Notes under the pieces: generated by a model
What the model saw: only the letters and a program-made list of their open reading frames with translations
Told to the model about the DNA's origin: nothing
The model's database searches: none
NCBI GenBank assembly: GCA_020349865.1
Contig: CP070700.1
Span: forward strand, 2,108,302-2,120,096
Direction of reading: 5' to 3'
Length of the DNA: 11,795 nt
Source: Desulfobacteraceae bacterium
GTDB lineage: Bacteria; Desulfobacterota; DSM-4660; Desulfatiglandales; Desulfatiglandaceae
In this document: piece by piece, positions 6,209 to 11,795 of the stretch
How the letters are laid out: each line of letters opens with the position of its first letter
Position numbering within the stretch: the stretch's first letter is position 1
Position numbers and translations under genes: made by a program

Positions 6209-7063
6209 TTATTTCATTTTACAACCGGTCTCTTCGCAAGTAATTTCTATATCCTTTGCAGGGATCATGGTGGGCTCTCCCACAAAGGCGTGTTTAAAGA
6301 ACTTGCTGTCTTTTACCATTTCCGCTATCCAGACCGGAATTTGTGCCTGATGATCGCAGGGACGCATGTAATAAGTCCCTGCTGGCCCTTCATAGGTAAG
6401 ACCCTCCCAGGCCTTGATCACCGCGTCAACATCATCCTTGCCGGCCTTTTTGACCGCTTCGGCCCAAAACATGGTTGCCGTATAGGCCTTTCCTCGAAGC
6501 CACGATGGGTAGTAGCCCTTTTCTTTGTAGAACCCTTCGATAAATTTCTTGTTCTTTTCGGTAGGAATGGTCAGCATATAGGACTCTGCTGTGATGTTAC
6601 CGATGATTGCACTATCATCTCCAACACTCTTTATCAAATATTCATCATTAAGGTAGTAAGAGGCGATTTTGGCCTTCATACCGAGATTCTTTCCTTGCTT
6701 TATAAGCAGTGTAAGATCATTTCCCCAGTTGGGAGTCCAGAGGACCTCTGCCCCTGAATTGATGATCTGGCTTACATAAGGAGCAAAATCCTTTTCTCCA
6801 GCCTTATGAAAAAGCTCGCCGACTACCTGAAATGCCCCCAAAATGAATAAAAGCAGAGGACAAACGATAAGAGAGAAATAGAAATTGCCTGTGAAATATA
6901 AGACGGAATATGAAAAATAGGCACCAAGCATGTAGAAGGCGGCATGGGCCAGGTTCAGGACGTTCATCATTCCGAATACAAGGGTTAGGCCTGAAGATAC
7001 CAAAAAGAGAAGACCCGCATAAACAAGACCGTGGAGGAAAAATACAGGGATTTCACCCATCAT
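6209..7063 (-). CDS. in-frame chimera: LivH permease N-terminus fused to C-terminal lobe of a Liv-type binding protein
   Basis: This 284-residue frame joins two components of an ABC importer. Residues 1-78 are the N-terminus of a LivH permease (SSGLTLVFGMMNVLNLAHAA, then a third hydrophobic segment ending LLLFILGAF) and align with residues 1-77 of the intact LivH at 614-1474. From residue 79 (QVVGELFHKAGEKDFAPYV) it is the second half of a periplasmic type I binding protein of the LivJ/Peripla_BP_6 family, including AEVLWTPNWGNDLTLLIKQG, DDVDAVIKAWEGLTYEGPAG and the tail with MRPCDHQAQIP. Missing are about 200 residues of LivH and the signal peptide plus first lobe of the binding protein. The join lies at about 6827-6832. 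A deletion through livH, any intervening transporter genes and into the binding-protein gene would explain it. The gene begins 43 bp after the dehydrogenase stop, with a weak AGG ahead of ATGATG. A working importer is not expected from it. It may be a remnant, or a membrane-tethered half-receptor. Confidence 0.85.
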   Translation of the reverse strand: MMGEIPVFFLHGLVYAGLLFLVSSGLTLVFGMMNVLNLAHAAFYMLGAYFSYSVLYFTGNFYFSLIVCPLLLFILGAFQVVGELFHKAGEKDFAPYVSQIINSGAEVLWTPNWGNDLTLLIKQGKNLGMKAKIASYYLNDEYLIKSVGDDSAIIGNITAESYMLTIPTEKNKKFIEGFYKEKGYYPSWLRGKAYTATMFWAEAVKKAGKDDVDAVIKAWEGLTYEGPAGTYYMRPCDHQAQIPVWIAEMVKDSKFFKHAFVGEPTMIPAKDIEITCEETGCKMK

Positions 7064-7106
7064 TTTGACCTATGATTTAGTGCGAGGTTTGATTCATCGA
7101 TAGAGG

Positions 7107-8078
7107 CTACCTGTTCTCGGTTGATCCATGTGAAAGGACCATCTGTATGATTTTCAAAAGAATTTGATCTCGGCTGTTAATTACGGAGGCGATTCTTTCT
7201 TGCGGCCAATCGTAAAAGCCCTTGCCCGTCTTAACGCCGAGCAGACCTTTATCTACCAGGTCTTTTAGTTTTTGCGATGGTTCTGAGCAATTTTCGAGAA
7301 AAGGAAACAGATACTCGTGGACGTCATGACTGAGATCAAGGCCTGCCAAGTCGGCTGTCTCGAGAGGACCGATAAAGGGCAATCGGAGCCCAAAACCGTA
7401 TTTTACTACCTTGTCAATATCTTCCGGGCTCGCGATATCTTTCTCCGCAAGGGACACGGCCTCACGCCACATTGCGTGCTGAAGTCTGTTGCCGAGAAAT
7501 CCAGGTATATCTTTCAGTACCTTGACAGGTTCTTTTCCGACTATTTTCATCAGTTTGAAAATGGTCTCAAAGACCGGATCCGCTGTATGTTCGCCTCGAA
7601 TGACCTCAACACACGGGATGATGTGAGGTGGATTCCAGAAATGAGTTCCCAGGAACCTCTGCTTGTGCCTTAATCCGTCACTGAGTTTGGTAATGCTGAT
7701 TGCAGACGTGTTGCTTGAGATAATGACAGTTGAATCGATATGTTGCTCCAGTTTCTCGAAAACCTTTAGTTTCGCGGACAGGTTCTCTTCGATTGCCTCG
7801 ATGATGAAATCCACGTCTTTACAGACCGAGACGAGCTCGTCGCAAAGATCGATATTCCCGATACATTCATCTATTTGGCTCTCTTTGACCCTTTCAAGTT
7901 TAAGAAATACCTTTAGATTTTTTTGGATCCGTTCCGGGACGGAATGAAGGACCTCGGTCTGAGCGTCAAAAATATTCACCGGGTATCCCTGAAGGGCAAA
8001 GACTTGGGCGATACCGTGGCCCATCAATCCTGCACCAACGATACCGATTTTTCGTATTTCATTAGGATTCAATGACAT
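7107..8078 (-). CDS. 3-hydroxyacyl-CoA dehydrogenase-family NAD-dependent beta-hydroxy acid dehydrogenase
   Basis: This 323-residue oxidoreductase has an N-terminal Rossmann domain with GAGLMG at 15-20 and an acidic D38 at the end of the second strand, which favours NAD over NADP. The family catalytic residues are in place: S125 (NTSA), H146 (THFWNP), E158 (VEVI) and N197 (GFLGNRL). A compact C-terminal domain carries GPLETADLAGLDL and the closing GKGFYDWP. The length and the HFWNPPHIIP variant resemble single-domain members that act on free beta-hydroxy acids (L-gulonate 3-dehydrogenase/lambda-crystallin and L-carnitine dehydrogenase types) as much as those acting on acyl-CoA. With a BKACE in the same island, oxidation of a free beta-hydroxy acid to the beta-keto acid is a reasonable inference. 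GAGG lies 11-14 bases before the ATG, a rather long spacing. The chimeric Liv gene follows after 43 bp in the same direction, and an XRE-cupin regulator lies upstream. Confidence 0.88.
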   Translation of the reverse strand: MSLNPNEIRKIGIVGAGLMGHGIAQVFALQGYPVNIFDAQTEVLHSVPERIQKNLKVFLKLERVKESQIDECIGNIDLCDELVSVCKDVDFIIEAIEENLSAKLKVFEKLEQHIDSTVIISSNTSAISITKLSDGLRHKQRFLGTHFWNPPHIIPCVEVIRGEHTADPVFETIFKLMKIVGKEPVKVLKDIPGFLGNRLQHAMWREAVSLAEKDIASPEDIDKVVKYGFGLRLPFIGPLETADLAGLDLSHDVHEYLFPFLENCSEPSQKLKDLVDKGLLGVKTGKGFYDWPQERIASVINSRDQILLKIIQMVLSHGSTENR

Positions 8079-8397
8079 GGGAGTTTCGCCTCATCTCATG
8101 GTTAGGCCTCACATGGCAATCACCCGCTGCGAAAAGAATTACAAGGACCTCACATTACCCTCATCGAAGAAAATGGGATCAATGACCACCTCGAATGCTT
8201 TCACCAAAGTGATCAAGGTGAACCAATGAAACATTTTTTACATTGTCAATCTTGGACGTATGGCTCTGTATAGGCCGGTTCTTTTGCTGAGACCTATTGT
8301 GTGGGAATTGGTTCAAATCTCAAGGTCGTGATGTTTCTTATGATTCTATCTTCCTTAATCATTTCAGACAAATAATGTAAAGTTGTCTAATCGAAAT

Positions 8398-8470
8398 ATC
8401 ATGAATTATGATGAGAAACAGACGGAACTTTATAGGAAACGGAAGTAATCTAAAATAACACCTTTGTCAA
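8398..8470 (-). promoter_or_regulatory. candidate promoter and operator of the dehydrogenase operon
   Basis: On the minus strand TTGACA (8470-8465) starts an AT-rich stretch; 17 bp on, the -10 position reads TACTTC, which is poor. Downstream lie AACTTTATA (8426-8434 on the plus strand), shared with the inverted repeat at 2409-2437, and a near-palindrome ATCATGAATTATGAT (8398-8412) with one mismatched pair. Together these suggest a regulated promoter facing the gene at 7107-8078, about 320 bp away. Confidence 0.4.
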
Positions 8471-8530
8471 GTTTTTTTTCATTTTTTTAGAATAGTGGAG
8501 TGTTTTAAAGATGTGTCGTCAAGCTGCATC

Positions 8531-8566
8531 ATACCCGTCGGAATAACCCCGATAGTACACGGGTAT
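8531..8566 (-). terminator. stem-loop downstream of the second XRE-cupin regulator
   Basis: ATACCCGT (8531-8538) and ACGGGTAT (8559-8566) form a perfect 8-bp stem with a 20-base loop. Outside them, CATC and GATG-like bases could extend it. It lies 57 bp after the regulator's stop and may separate that gene from the dehydrogenase operon. No T-run follows directly. Confidence 0.35.
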
Positions 8567-8622
8567 TGGGATGATAATGTTGCCAGGTTTAAGGTGTCAT
8601 TGATGCCTGTTCCGGCCTGGTC

Positions 8623-9183
8623 TTATTCTTCGGGGTAAATCACCATGACACACTTTACGGGCTTCTTCCCTTCACAAATTCCATAGTGAGGCACACTAGC
8701 ATCGAAATAGATGGAATCTTCCGTCTCAACAATAAATTCCTTATCCTCGTAGAAAAATCTCATAGTTCCTTCAAGAACGAAAAGGAGTTCTTCTCCTTTA
8801 TGTTGAAAAGGGGTTTTAACTTCCATTTCAGGAGGAAGTATTAGGATATAAGGCTCCATATGCCTATTGGGAAATTTGTTGGCCAATGGCTCATAAGAAT
8901 ATCCAAAGGCCGAACCGTTTCGGGCGACAGTCTGACGTTCCTCTTTTTTAAGGTGGGTTATAGTCGTTGCTGTTACGTCTTCAGAGAAGATATCGTTAAT
9001 GTTAACTCCCAGGGCCTTTGCCAGACTGAGAAGGGTTGATACAGGAGGAGAATTCTTGGAGTTCTCGATTTTGGAAAGATAGCCCTTTGTCAACCCAGCT
9101 TCTTGGGCCAATGCCTCTTGGGTAAGATTTCGCTCAATCCTCAATTTTTTGATTCGCCTGCCAATTTGATCTTCTCTTATCAT
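8623..9183 (-). CDS. XRE-family transcriptional regulator with C-terminal cupin domain (paralogue of 1722-2279)
   Basis: This is a 186-residue regulator with an XRE helix-turn-helix (about residues 8-63, with AGLTKGYLSKIENSKNSPPV) and a cupin domain (about 106-183, with FQHKGEELLFVLEGTMRF and ETEDSIYFDASVPHYG). It is nearly the same length as the regulator at 1722-2279 and similar along its whole length, with shared runs such as PPVSTLL, RNGxxFGYS and MEPYIL. The two are therefore paralogues or came from a duplicated module. The conserved middle (VARNGSAFGYSYEPLANKFP) suggests both sense related ligands. AAGGA lies five bases before the ATG, so the start at 9183 is firm. It probably regulates itself and the dehydrogenase-chimera genes downstream; that is inference from position. 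Confidence 0.93.
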   Translation of the reverse strand: MIREDQIGRRIKKLRIERNLTQEALAQEAGLTKGYLSKIENSKNSPPVSTLLSLAKALGVNINDIFSEDVTATTITHLKKEERQTVARNGSAFGYSYEPLANKFPNRHMEPYILILPPEMEVKTPFQHKGEELLFVLEGTMRFFYEDKEFIVETEDSIYFDASVPHYGICEGKKPVKCVMVIYPEE

Positions 9184-9274
9184 TTTTCCTTACCCCGTAA
9201 GCGAAGCTTTGGATGCGTACGATCTATGCCTTGTTGTTTCATATTAGCTGACTGCAGTTTATCAAATGGAATTA

Positions 9275-9303
9275 ATCGTAGTAGGATTATGAAATTTTGT
9301 CAA
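9275..9303 (-). promoter_or_regulatory. sigma70-type promoter of the second XRE-cupin regulator
   Basis: On the minus strand TTGACA (9303-9298) is separated by 17 bp from TACGAT (9280-9275), about 90 bp before the ATG. The spacer contains the TTATGAAA/TTTCATAA motif (9287-9294), which recurs upstream of other genes of the island. Confidence 0.6.
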
Positions 9304-10003
9304 TTTATATCTTTATATCTCTAGAAATAAGAAGGATTTTGCTGACTATTGTGATTATCTCAGATTATTTTTAATATATTTATCCCGATGTTTTTGAAAT
9401 AGCACAGGTGGATATACCCAACTGACGAGCTGTTTCCCATAGGGATGAGGGAAGGGGTCGGGCGGCGCTAACGATTTTAAACTATTAAAGAACAAAAACA
9501 CCTTTATTAAAGGGATATGGGTCGCCCAAGGTAAATGGTTGATTGTTTTTATTATAGGCGCAAATTTCCCTATCAGGGTAATTGGTGTCACATCTTGATT
9601 AGAGCATTAATTTGACATACTCCATACAGGAGTGAAATTGGTCAGGGGTCGGTGGTCAGGGGTCGGTGGTCAGGGGTCGGCATGGTCAGGGGTCGGATTA
9701 CGCTAAGCAGTTGAAATTAAATGAAATGATGTTGAAAATCATGCGGATATTGAGCCTATATTGGCCTTTTTGAAGGCGAAAAGAGAGGTATAGAAAGACT
9801 TTTTACTCAAATTTTTAAATATAGGTGGCGTTGGTTGCGATGGCTGTTTGAGGCAAAGGGCCGGTGCGTAACAGCTCGAATAGTTCTTATGAACTTCGGG
9901 AGGCAGCAGCTCCTTACAGGGGCGTTTTGGGTTCAAAAACGAAGATATATGTGTTGAAAACGCCTATTTCCGAGACATTAATCCTGAATAATCAATCAAG
10001 AAG
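9304..10003. other. non-coding region with tandem repeat and small hairpins
   Basis: No convincing gene lies in these 700 bases. Short minus-strand frames at 9355-9591 and 9739-9936 lack ribosome binding sites and protein-like composition. Structured pieces are ACTCC-ATACA-GGAGT (9619-9633) directly before the tandem repeat, and AGTTC-TTAT-GAACT (9882-9895) inside a G-rich stretch near 9850-9930. The stretch 9730-9950 looks like a defined element rather than random spacer, but I cannot name it. Confidence 0.4.
9640..9696. repeat. tandem repeat, four copies of GGTCAGGGGTCGG(T)
   Basis: The unit GGTCAGGGGTCGGT occurs at 9640-9653 and 9654-9667, then as a 13-mer at 9668-9680 and, after a CAT insertion, at 9684-9696. 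The copies are otherwise identical, so the array is recent. It lies in non-coding DNA between the catabolic island and the plus-strand genes. The unit length and lack of spacers rule out CRISPR. Confidence 0.95.
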
Positions 10004-10013
10004 ATGATTGATT
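9990..10013. promoter_or_regulatory. inverted repeat spanning the start of the 55-codon ORF
   Basis: AATCAATC (9990-9997) and GATTGATT (10006-10013) form a perfect 8-bp stem with an 8-base loop. The ATG of the following ORF (10004-10006) sits at the loop-stem edge, so a hairpin in the transcript could limit its translation. A protein-binding site is the alternative. Confidence 0.4.
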
Positions 10014-10171
10014 CCCTCCAGGCTGACCTGGGAAAAGACTGGGAAATACAGCTCGATGCACTCCAAGAGGATTTGAATAAGTTCAAAGGGAACATCCAAT
10101 CACAGATTCCAACTATTTCAGCCCCCAAACAAAACGACAAAGCCGCATGGCTTAAAAGAAAGAGGAAATAG
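10004..10171 (+). CDS. small hypothetical protein, 55 residues
   Basis: The frame runs from an ATG at 10004 to a TAG at 10171. It encodes a charged, probably helical protein (MIDSLQADLGKDWEIQLDAL, then QEDLNKFKGNIQSQ) ending in a basic tail (AAWLKRKRK). The acidic-amphipathic front and basic end are protein-like, and no membrane segment is seen. No family was recognised. The ribosome binding site is poor (AAGAAG close to the ATG). It ends 2 bp before the start of the metallo-hydrolase gene, and its last codons contain that gene's ribosome binding site, so the pair would be translationally coupled. It may instead be the tail of a truncated longer gene, since a stop lies only five codons upstream of the ATG. 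Confidence 0.5.
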   Translation: MIDSLQADLGKDWEIQLDALQEDLNKFKGNIQSQIPTISAPKQNDKAAWLKRKRK

Positions 10172-10173
10172 CG

Positions 10174-11010
10174 ATGACGACGAAACTTACAATACTCTGT
10201 TATAATAGTGTCGCGGCTTCCAGTTCTGGAATGGCTGAACATGGATTCGCCTGTTATTTAGAAGGTGAGGATGGTAACTATTTATTTGATACGGGGCGGG
10301 GCCTGGGGATTGTGCATAACTCGATTGCACTGAAAAAGGACCTTTCAAAAATCAAAGCAATTATGCTTAGTCATGGCCATTATGATCATACGGGCGGATT
10401 GTCAAATGTCCTGCAAATAATCGGGGAAACAGACGTATATGCGCATCCTGATATTTTCGCAAAAAAATATAAGGAAACACAGGGAAAGGAAAAGTTTGTA
10501 GGCATTCCTTTTAGCCGAACATACCTGCAATCTCTTGGTGCAAATTTTCGGTTAAATACTCAATTAATTGAAATAGGCAAGAACATATATCTAACAGGTG
10601 AAGTGCCCAGACTGAATGATTTTGAAAAAGGCGATGAAAATCTGTTTGAATACACAGATACAGGTGAAAAAATTCAGCCTGACCCTCTAAAAGACGACTT
10701 ATCTGTGATTGTCGAGTCAGACAAGGGACTGGTAATTGTCTTTGGCTGTGCCCACGCAGGTATGATAAATATTATCAACTATGCTGTAAAAAACCTGAAC
10801 AAGAACAAAATTTATGCTGTAATGGGGGGCACTCATCTAATTGCTTCAAGTGACGAGCAATTTACCGAAACATTGAAAATGATTAATGAATATGAAATTG
10901 AACATGTAGGTGTTCCACACTGTACTGGCCCGAAAAAAGCATATTTGCTCCATGCTAAACTAAAAGATAGGTTTTTCTTTGCTTCTGTTAGCACGGAATT
11001 CGAGGTGTAA
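10174..11010 (+). CDS. metallo-beta-lactamase-fold hydrolase (dihydropterin phosphate synthase-like subgroup)
   Basis: This is a 278-residue cytoplasmic enzyme with the metallo-beta-lactamase fold. The metal-binding motif SHGHYDHTGG gives H67, H69, D71 and H72. Further likely ligands or active-site residues are H91 (YAHPDIF), D174/D175 (KDDLSV), H194 (FGCAHAGMIN), H221 (GGTHLI) and H249 (VPHCTG). The layout, with the FGCAHAG and GGTHL motifs, fits the subgroup that includes archaeal 7,8-dihydropterin-6-methyl-4-aminobenzene-phosphate synthase-like proteins. In bacteria these are usually of unknown reaction, so only hydrolase is safe. No signal peptide is present. GAGGA lies seven bases before the ATG, inside the preceding 55-codon ORF. 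Its lower G+C and A-ending codons differ from the minus-strand catabolic genes, which hints at a separate origin. Confidence 0.9.
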   Translation: MTTKLTILCYNSVAASSSGMAEHGFACYLEGEDGNYLFDTGRGLGIVHNSIALKKDLSKIKAIMLSHGHYDHTGGLSNVLQIIGETDVYAHPDIFAKKYKETQGKEKFVGIPFSRTYLQSLGANFRLNTQLIEIGKNIYLTGEVPRLNDFEKGDENLFEYTDTGEKIQPDPLKDDLSVIVESDKGLVIVFGCAHAGMINIINYAVKNLNKNKIYAVMGGTHLIASSDEQFTETLKMINEYEIEHVGVPHCTGPKKAYLLHAKLKDRFFFASVSTEFEV

Positions 11011-11405
11011 AGTGAGTACATTGGACCACCGTTTTTAATTTTTGCGGAAATCTGGGTCTTGACATAGGACATTTTAGCCTAACATAAGAAGGCTTATGGG
11101 TTTACAACTTCTTTATTCGCGTGCAGCTTATCCGGATTGTTATGTGGGACTGGAGATTACTATGAAGAAAGCGTTTATTTGTAGTTACCGAGACTTAATC
11201 TGACAGAAATCCGTTGCTGGCTGGAATTTGAGCGGACAGAAGACTATATTCGAAATATGCGCTCCTGGGGGGGTGGATTAAGGCATGATTACGATCAGAA
11301 TACTTAAAAATATAGGCATTCCAGCATCATAGCAGAATGTTATCGTTTCGCACTAAAGGTTGGAGCCACAATATATAGGTATTGCCCAATAATTGAGAAA
11401 AACCC
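11011..11405. other. non-coding region with a hairpin and a possible gene remnant
   Basis: CATAAG-AAGG-CTTATG (11083-11098) forms a small hairpin 72 bp after the hydrolase stop. TTGACA at 11059-11064 has only a poor -10 match. Positions 11162-11307 may be a broken small gene: a start with GGAG seven bases ahead gives MKKAFICSYRDL before a TGA. An overlapping frame (11185-11307) gives LNLTEIRCWLEFERTEDYIR and ends NMRSWGGGLRHDYDQNT. No family was recognised. Confidence 0.35.
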
Positions 11406-11795
11406 TTACTCCAAAGAAGCTAAGGCCTCTTTTGCTTGTTTCAGATATATGTGCGCATCACATTCCTGGAAAAGATGTACCGCTTCCTTAAAACATTCAC
11501 GAGCCTTTTCGTTTCGTTTTTTCGCTTTGCATAACCGGCCTAAACCCAAAAGAGCCTCTCCAAGTTCCCCATTTGCTCCCATTTCTCTAAAAAGCGCAAT
11601 GGCTTTATTGAAATGTTCTTCCGCTTTTCTATCTGCAAACGGGGCGTTTTTGACCATAAAGCCGAAGTTCTTGGCAAGGTTTGATAAACCGGGCGAAGGT
11701 CCTGTGATAAACTGGGTATATACCAACCCCAGAATAAACTCTGATAGGGCGTAAAATAATTCCAGATGATTTTTCAGCAGGACCGTTTGTGTCTC
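11406..11795 (-). CDS. TPR-containing protein, C-terminal part (cut by window edge)
   Basis: The minus-strand frame is open from the right edge to its stop at 11406, giving 129 residues of a protein whose N-terminus lies outside. A shorter reading from a TTG at 11726 is possible, but the frame upstream is protein-like (ETQTVLLKNHLELFYALSEF), so the gene extends further. Two tetratricopeptide-like helical pairs are visible: AEEHFNKAIALFREMGANGE to LGEALLGLGRLCKAKKRNEK, and ARECFKEAVHLFQECDAHIY to LKQAKEALASLE. Such endings are common in large adenylate-cyclase or AAA-ATPase proteins with C-terminal TPRs in Desulfobacterota; which of these it is cannot be seen. It converges with the hydrolase gene. 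Confidence 0.8.
   Translation of the reverse strand, partial: ETQTVLLKNHLELFYALSEFILGLVYTQFITGPSPGLSNLAKNFGFMVKNAPFADRKAEEHFNKAIALFREMGANGELGEALLGLGRLCKAKKRNEKARECFKEAVHLFQECDAHIYLKQAKEALASLE

Larger units (their letters stand above)
8079..8622. other. intergenic region upstream of the dehydrogenase: leader with possible tiny ORF
   Basis: Positions 8139-8234 on the minus strand hold a 31-codon frame (MFHWFTLITLVKAFEVVIDP, then IFFDEGNVRSL). It has no ribosome binding site and may be the tail of a lost gene. Promoter and palindrome signals at 8398-8470 and a stem-loop at 8531-8566 are listed separately. Nothing else is recognisable. Confidence 0.3.

Noticed and set aside
6152..6757. A 201-codon plus-strand open frame
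   Set aside because: It lies fully antisense to the binding-protein half of the chimera, has Cys/Phe-rich shadow composition and no ribosome binding site.
9640..9696. CRISPR-like repetition
   Set aside because: Units are only 13-14 bp, directly adjacent with no spacers.
9739..9936. A 65-codon minus-strand frame
   Set aside because: Pro/Lys/Ser-rich, no ribosome binding site, and it overlaps structured non-coding DNA; likely not a gene.
9184..10003. tRNA or other stable RNA gene
   Set aside because: Only short isolated hairpins were found; no cloverleaf or known RNA signature.

Overview
The window looks like an accessory, catabolic stretch of a bacterial chromosome. It probably comes from an anaerobic Desulfobacterota (former Deltaproteobacteria) relative. 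The grounds are the XRE-cupin regulators, the Liv-type ABC transporters, the BKACE and acyl-CoA-type dehydrogenase genes, the TPR tail at the right edge and the GGTCAGGGGTCGG tandem repeat. This assignment is inference; no rRNA or other taxonomic marker is present.

Positions 1-9303 read almost entirely on the minus strand and form two related modules. Module B, on the right, starts with an XRE-cupin regulator (8623-9183). A 3-hydroxyacyl-CoA-dehydrogenase-family gene (7107-8078) follows. Next comes an in-frame chimera of a LivH permease N-terminus and the C-terminal lobe of a Liv-type substrate-binding protein (6209-7063), which ends at a strong hairpin. After that lie a broken NAD-dependent epimerase/threonine-dehydrogenase-like gene (5506-6011), a beta-keto acid cleavage enzyme of the DUF849 family (4558-5478) and a secreted beta-propeller protein (3117-4148). 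Module A, on the left, has a paralogous XRE-cupin regulator (1722-2279), a short 3' remnant that resembles a second BKACE gene (about 1504-1612), and intact livH and livM (livM runs off the left edge). Between the modules, 2473-2999 holds what look like decayed coding remnants.

Read together, the intact genes suggest uptake of a small organic acid or amino-acid-like compound, oxidation of a beta-hydroxy acid to a beta-keto acid, and acetyl-CoA-dependent cleavage of the keto acid to acetoacetate plus a new acyl-CoA. This parallels bacterial carnitine degradation, but the substrate cannot be read from the sequence. Both regulators have TTGACA-17-bp-TA-type promoters. A good inverted repeat lies just downstream of the first one.

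Positions 9304-10003 are mostly non-coding and carry a four-copy tandem repeat. On the plus strand, a 55-codon ORF of unknown function (10004-10171) sits 2 bp ahead of a metallo-beta-lactamase-fold hydrolase (10174-11010). Positions 11011-11405 hold hairpins and a possible gene remnant. The window ends in the 3' part of a minus-strand TPR protein (11406-11795). The density of broken genes, the gene fusion and the paralogous modules point to a region that has undergone duplication and deletion.
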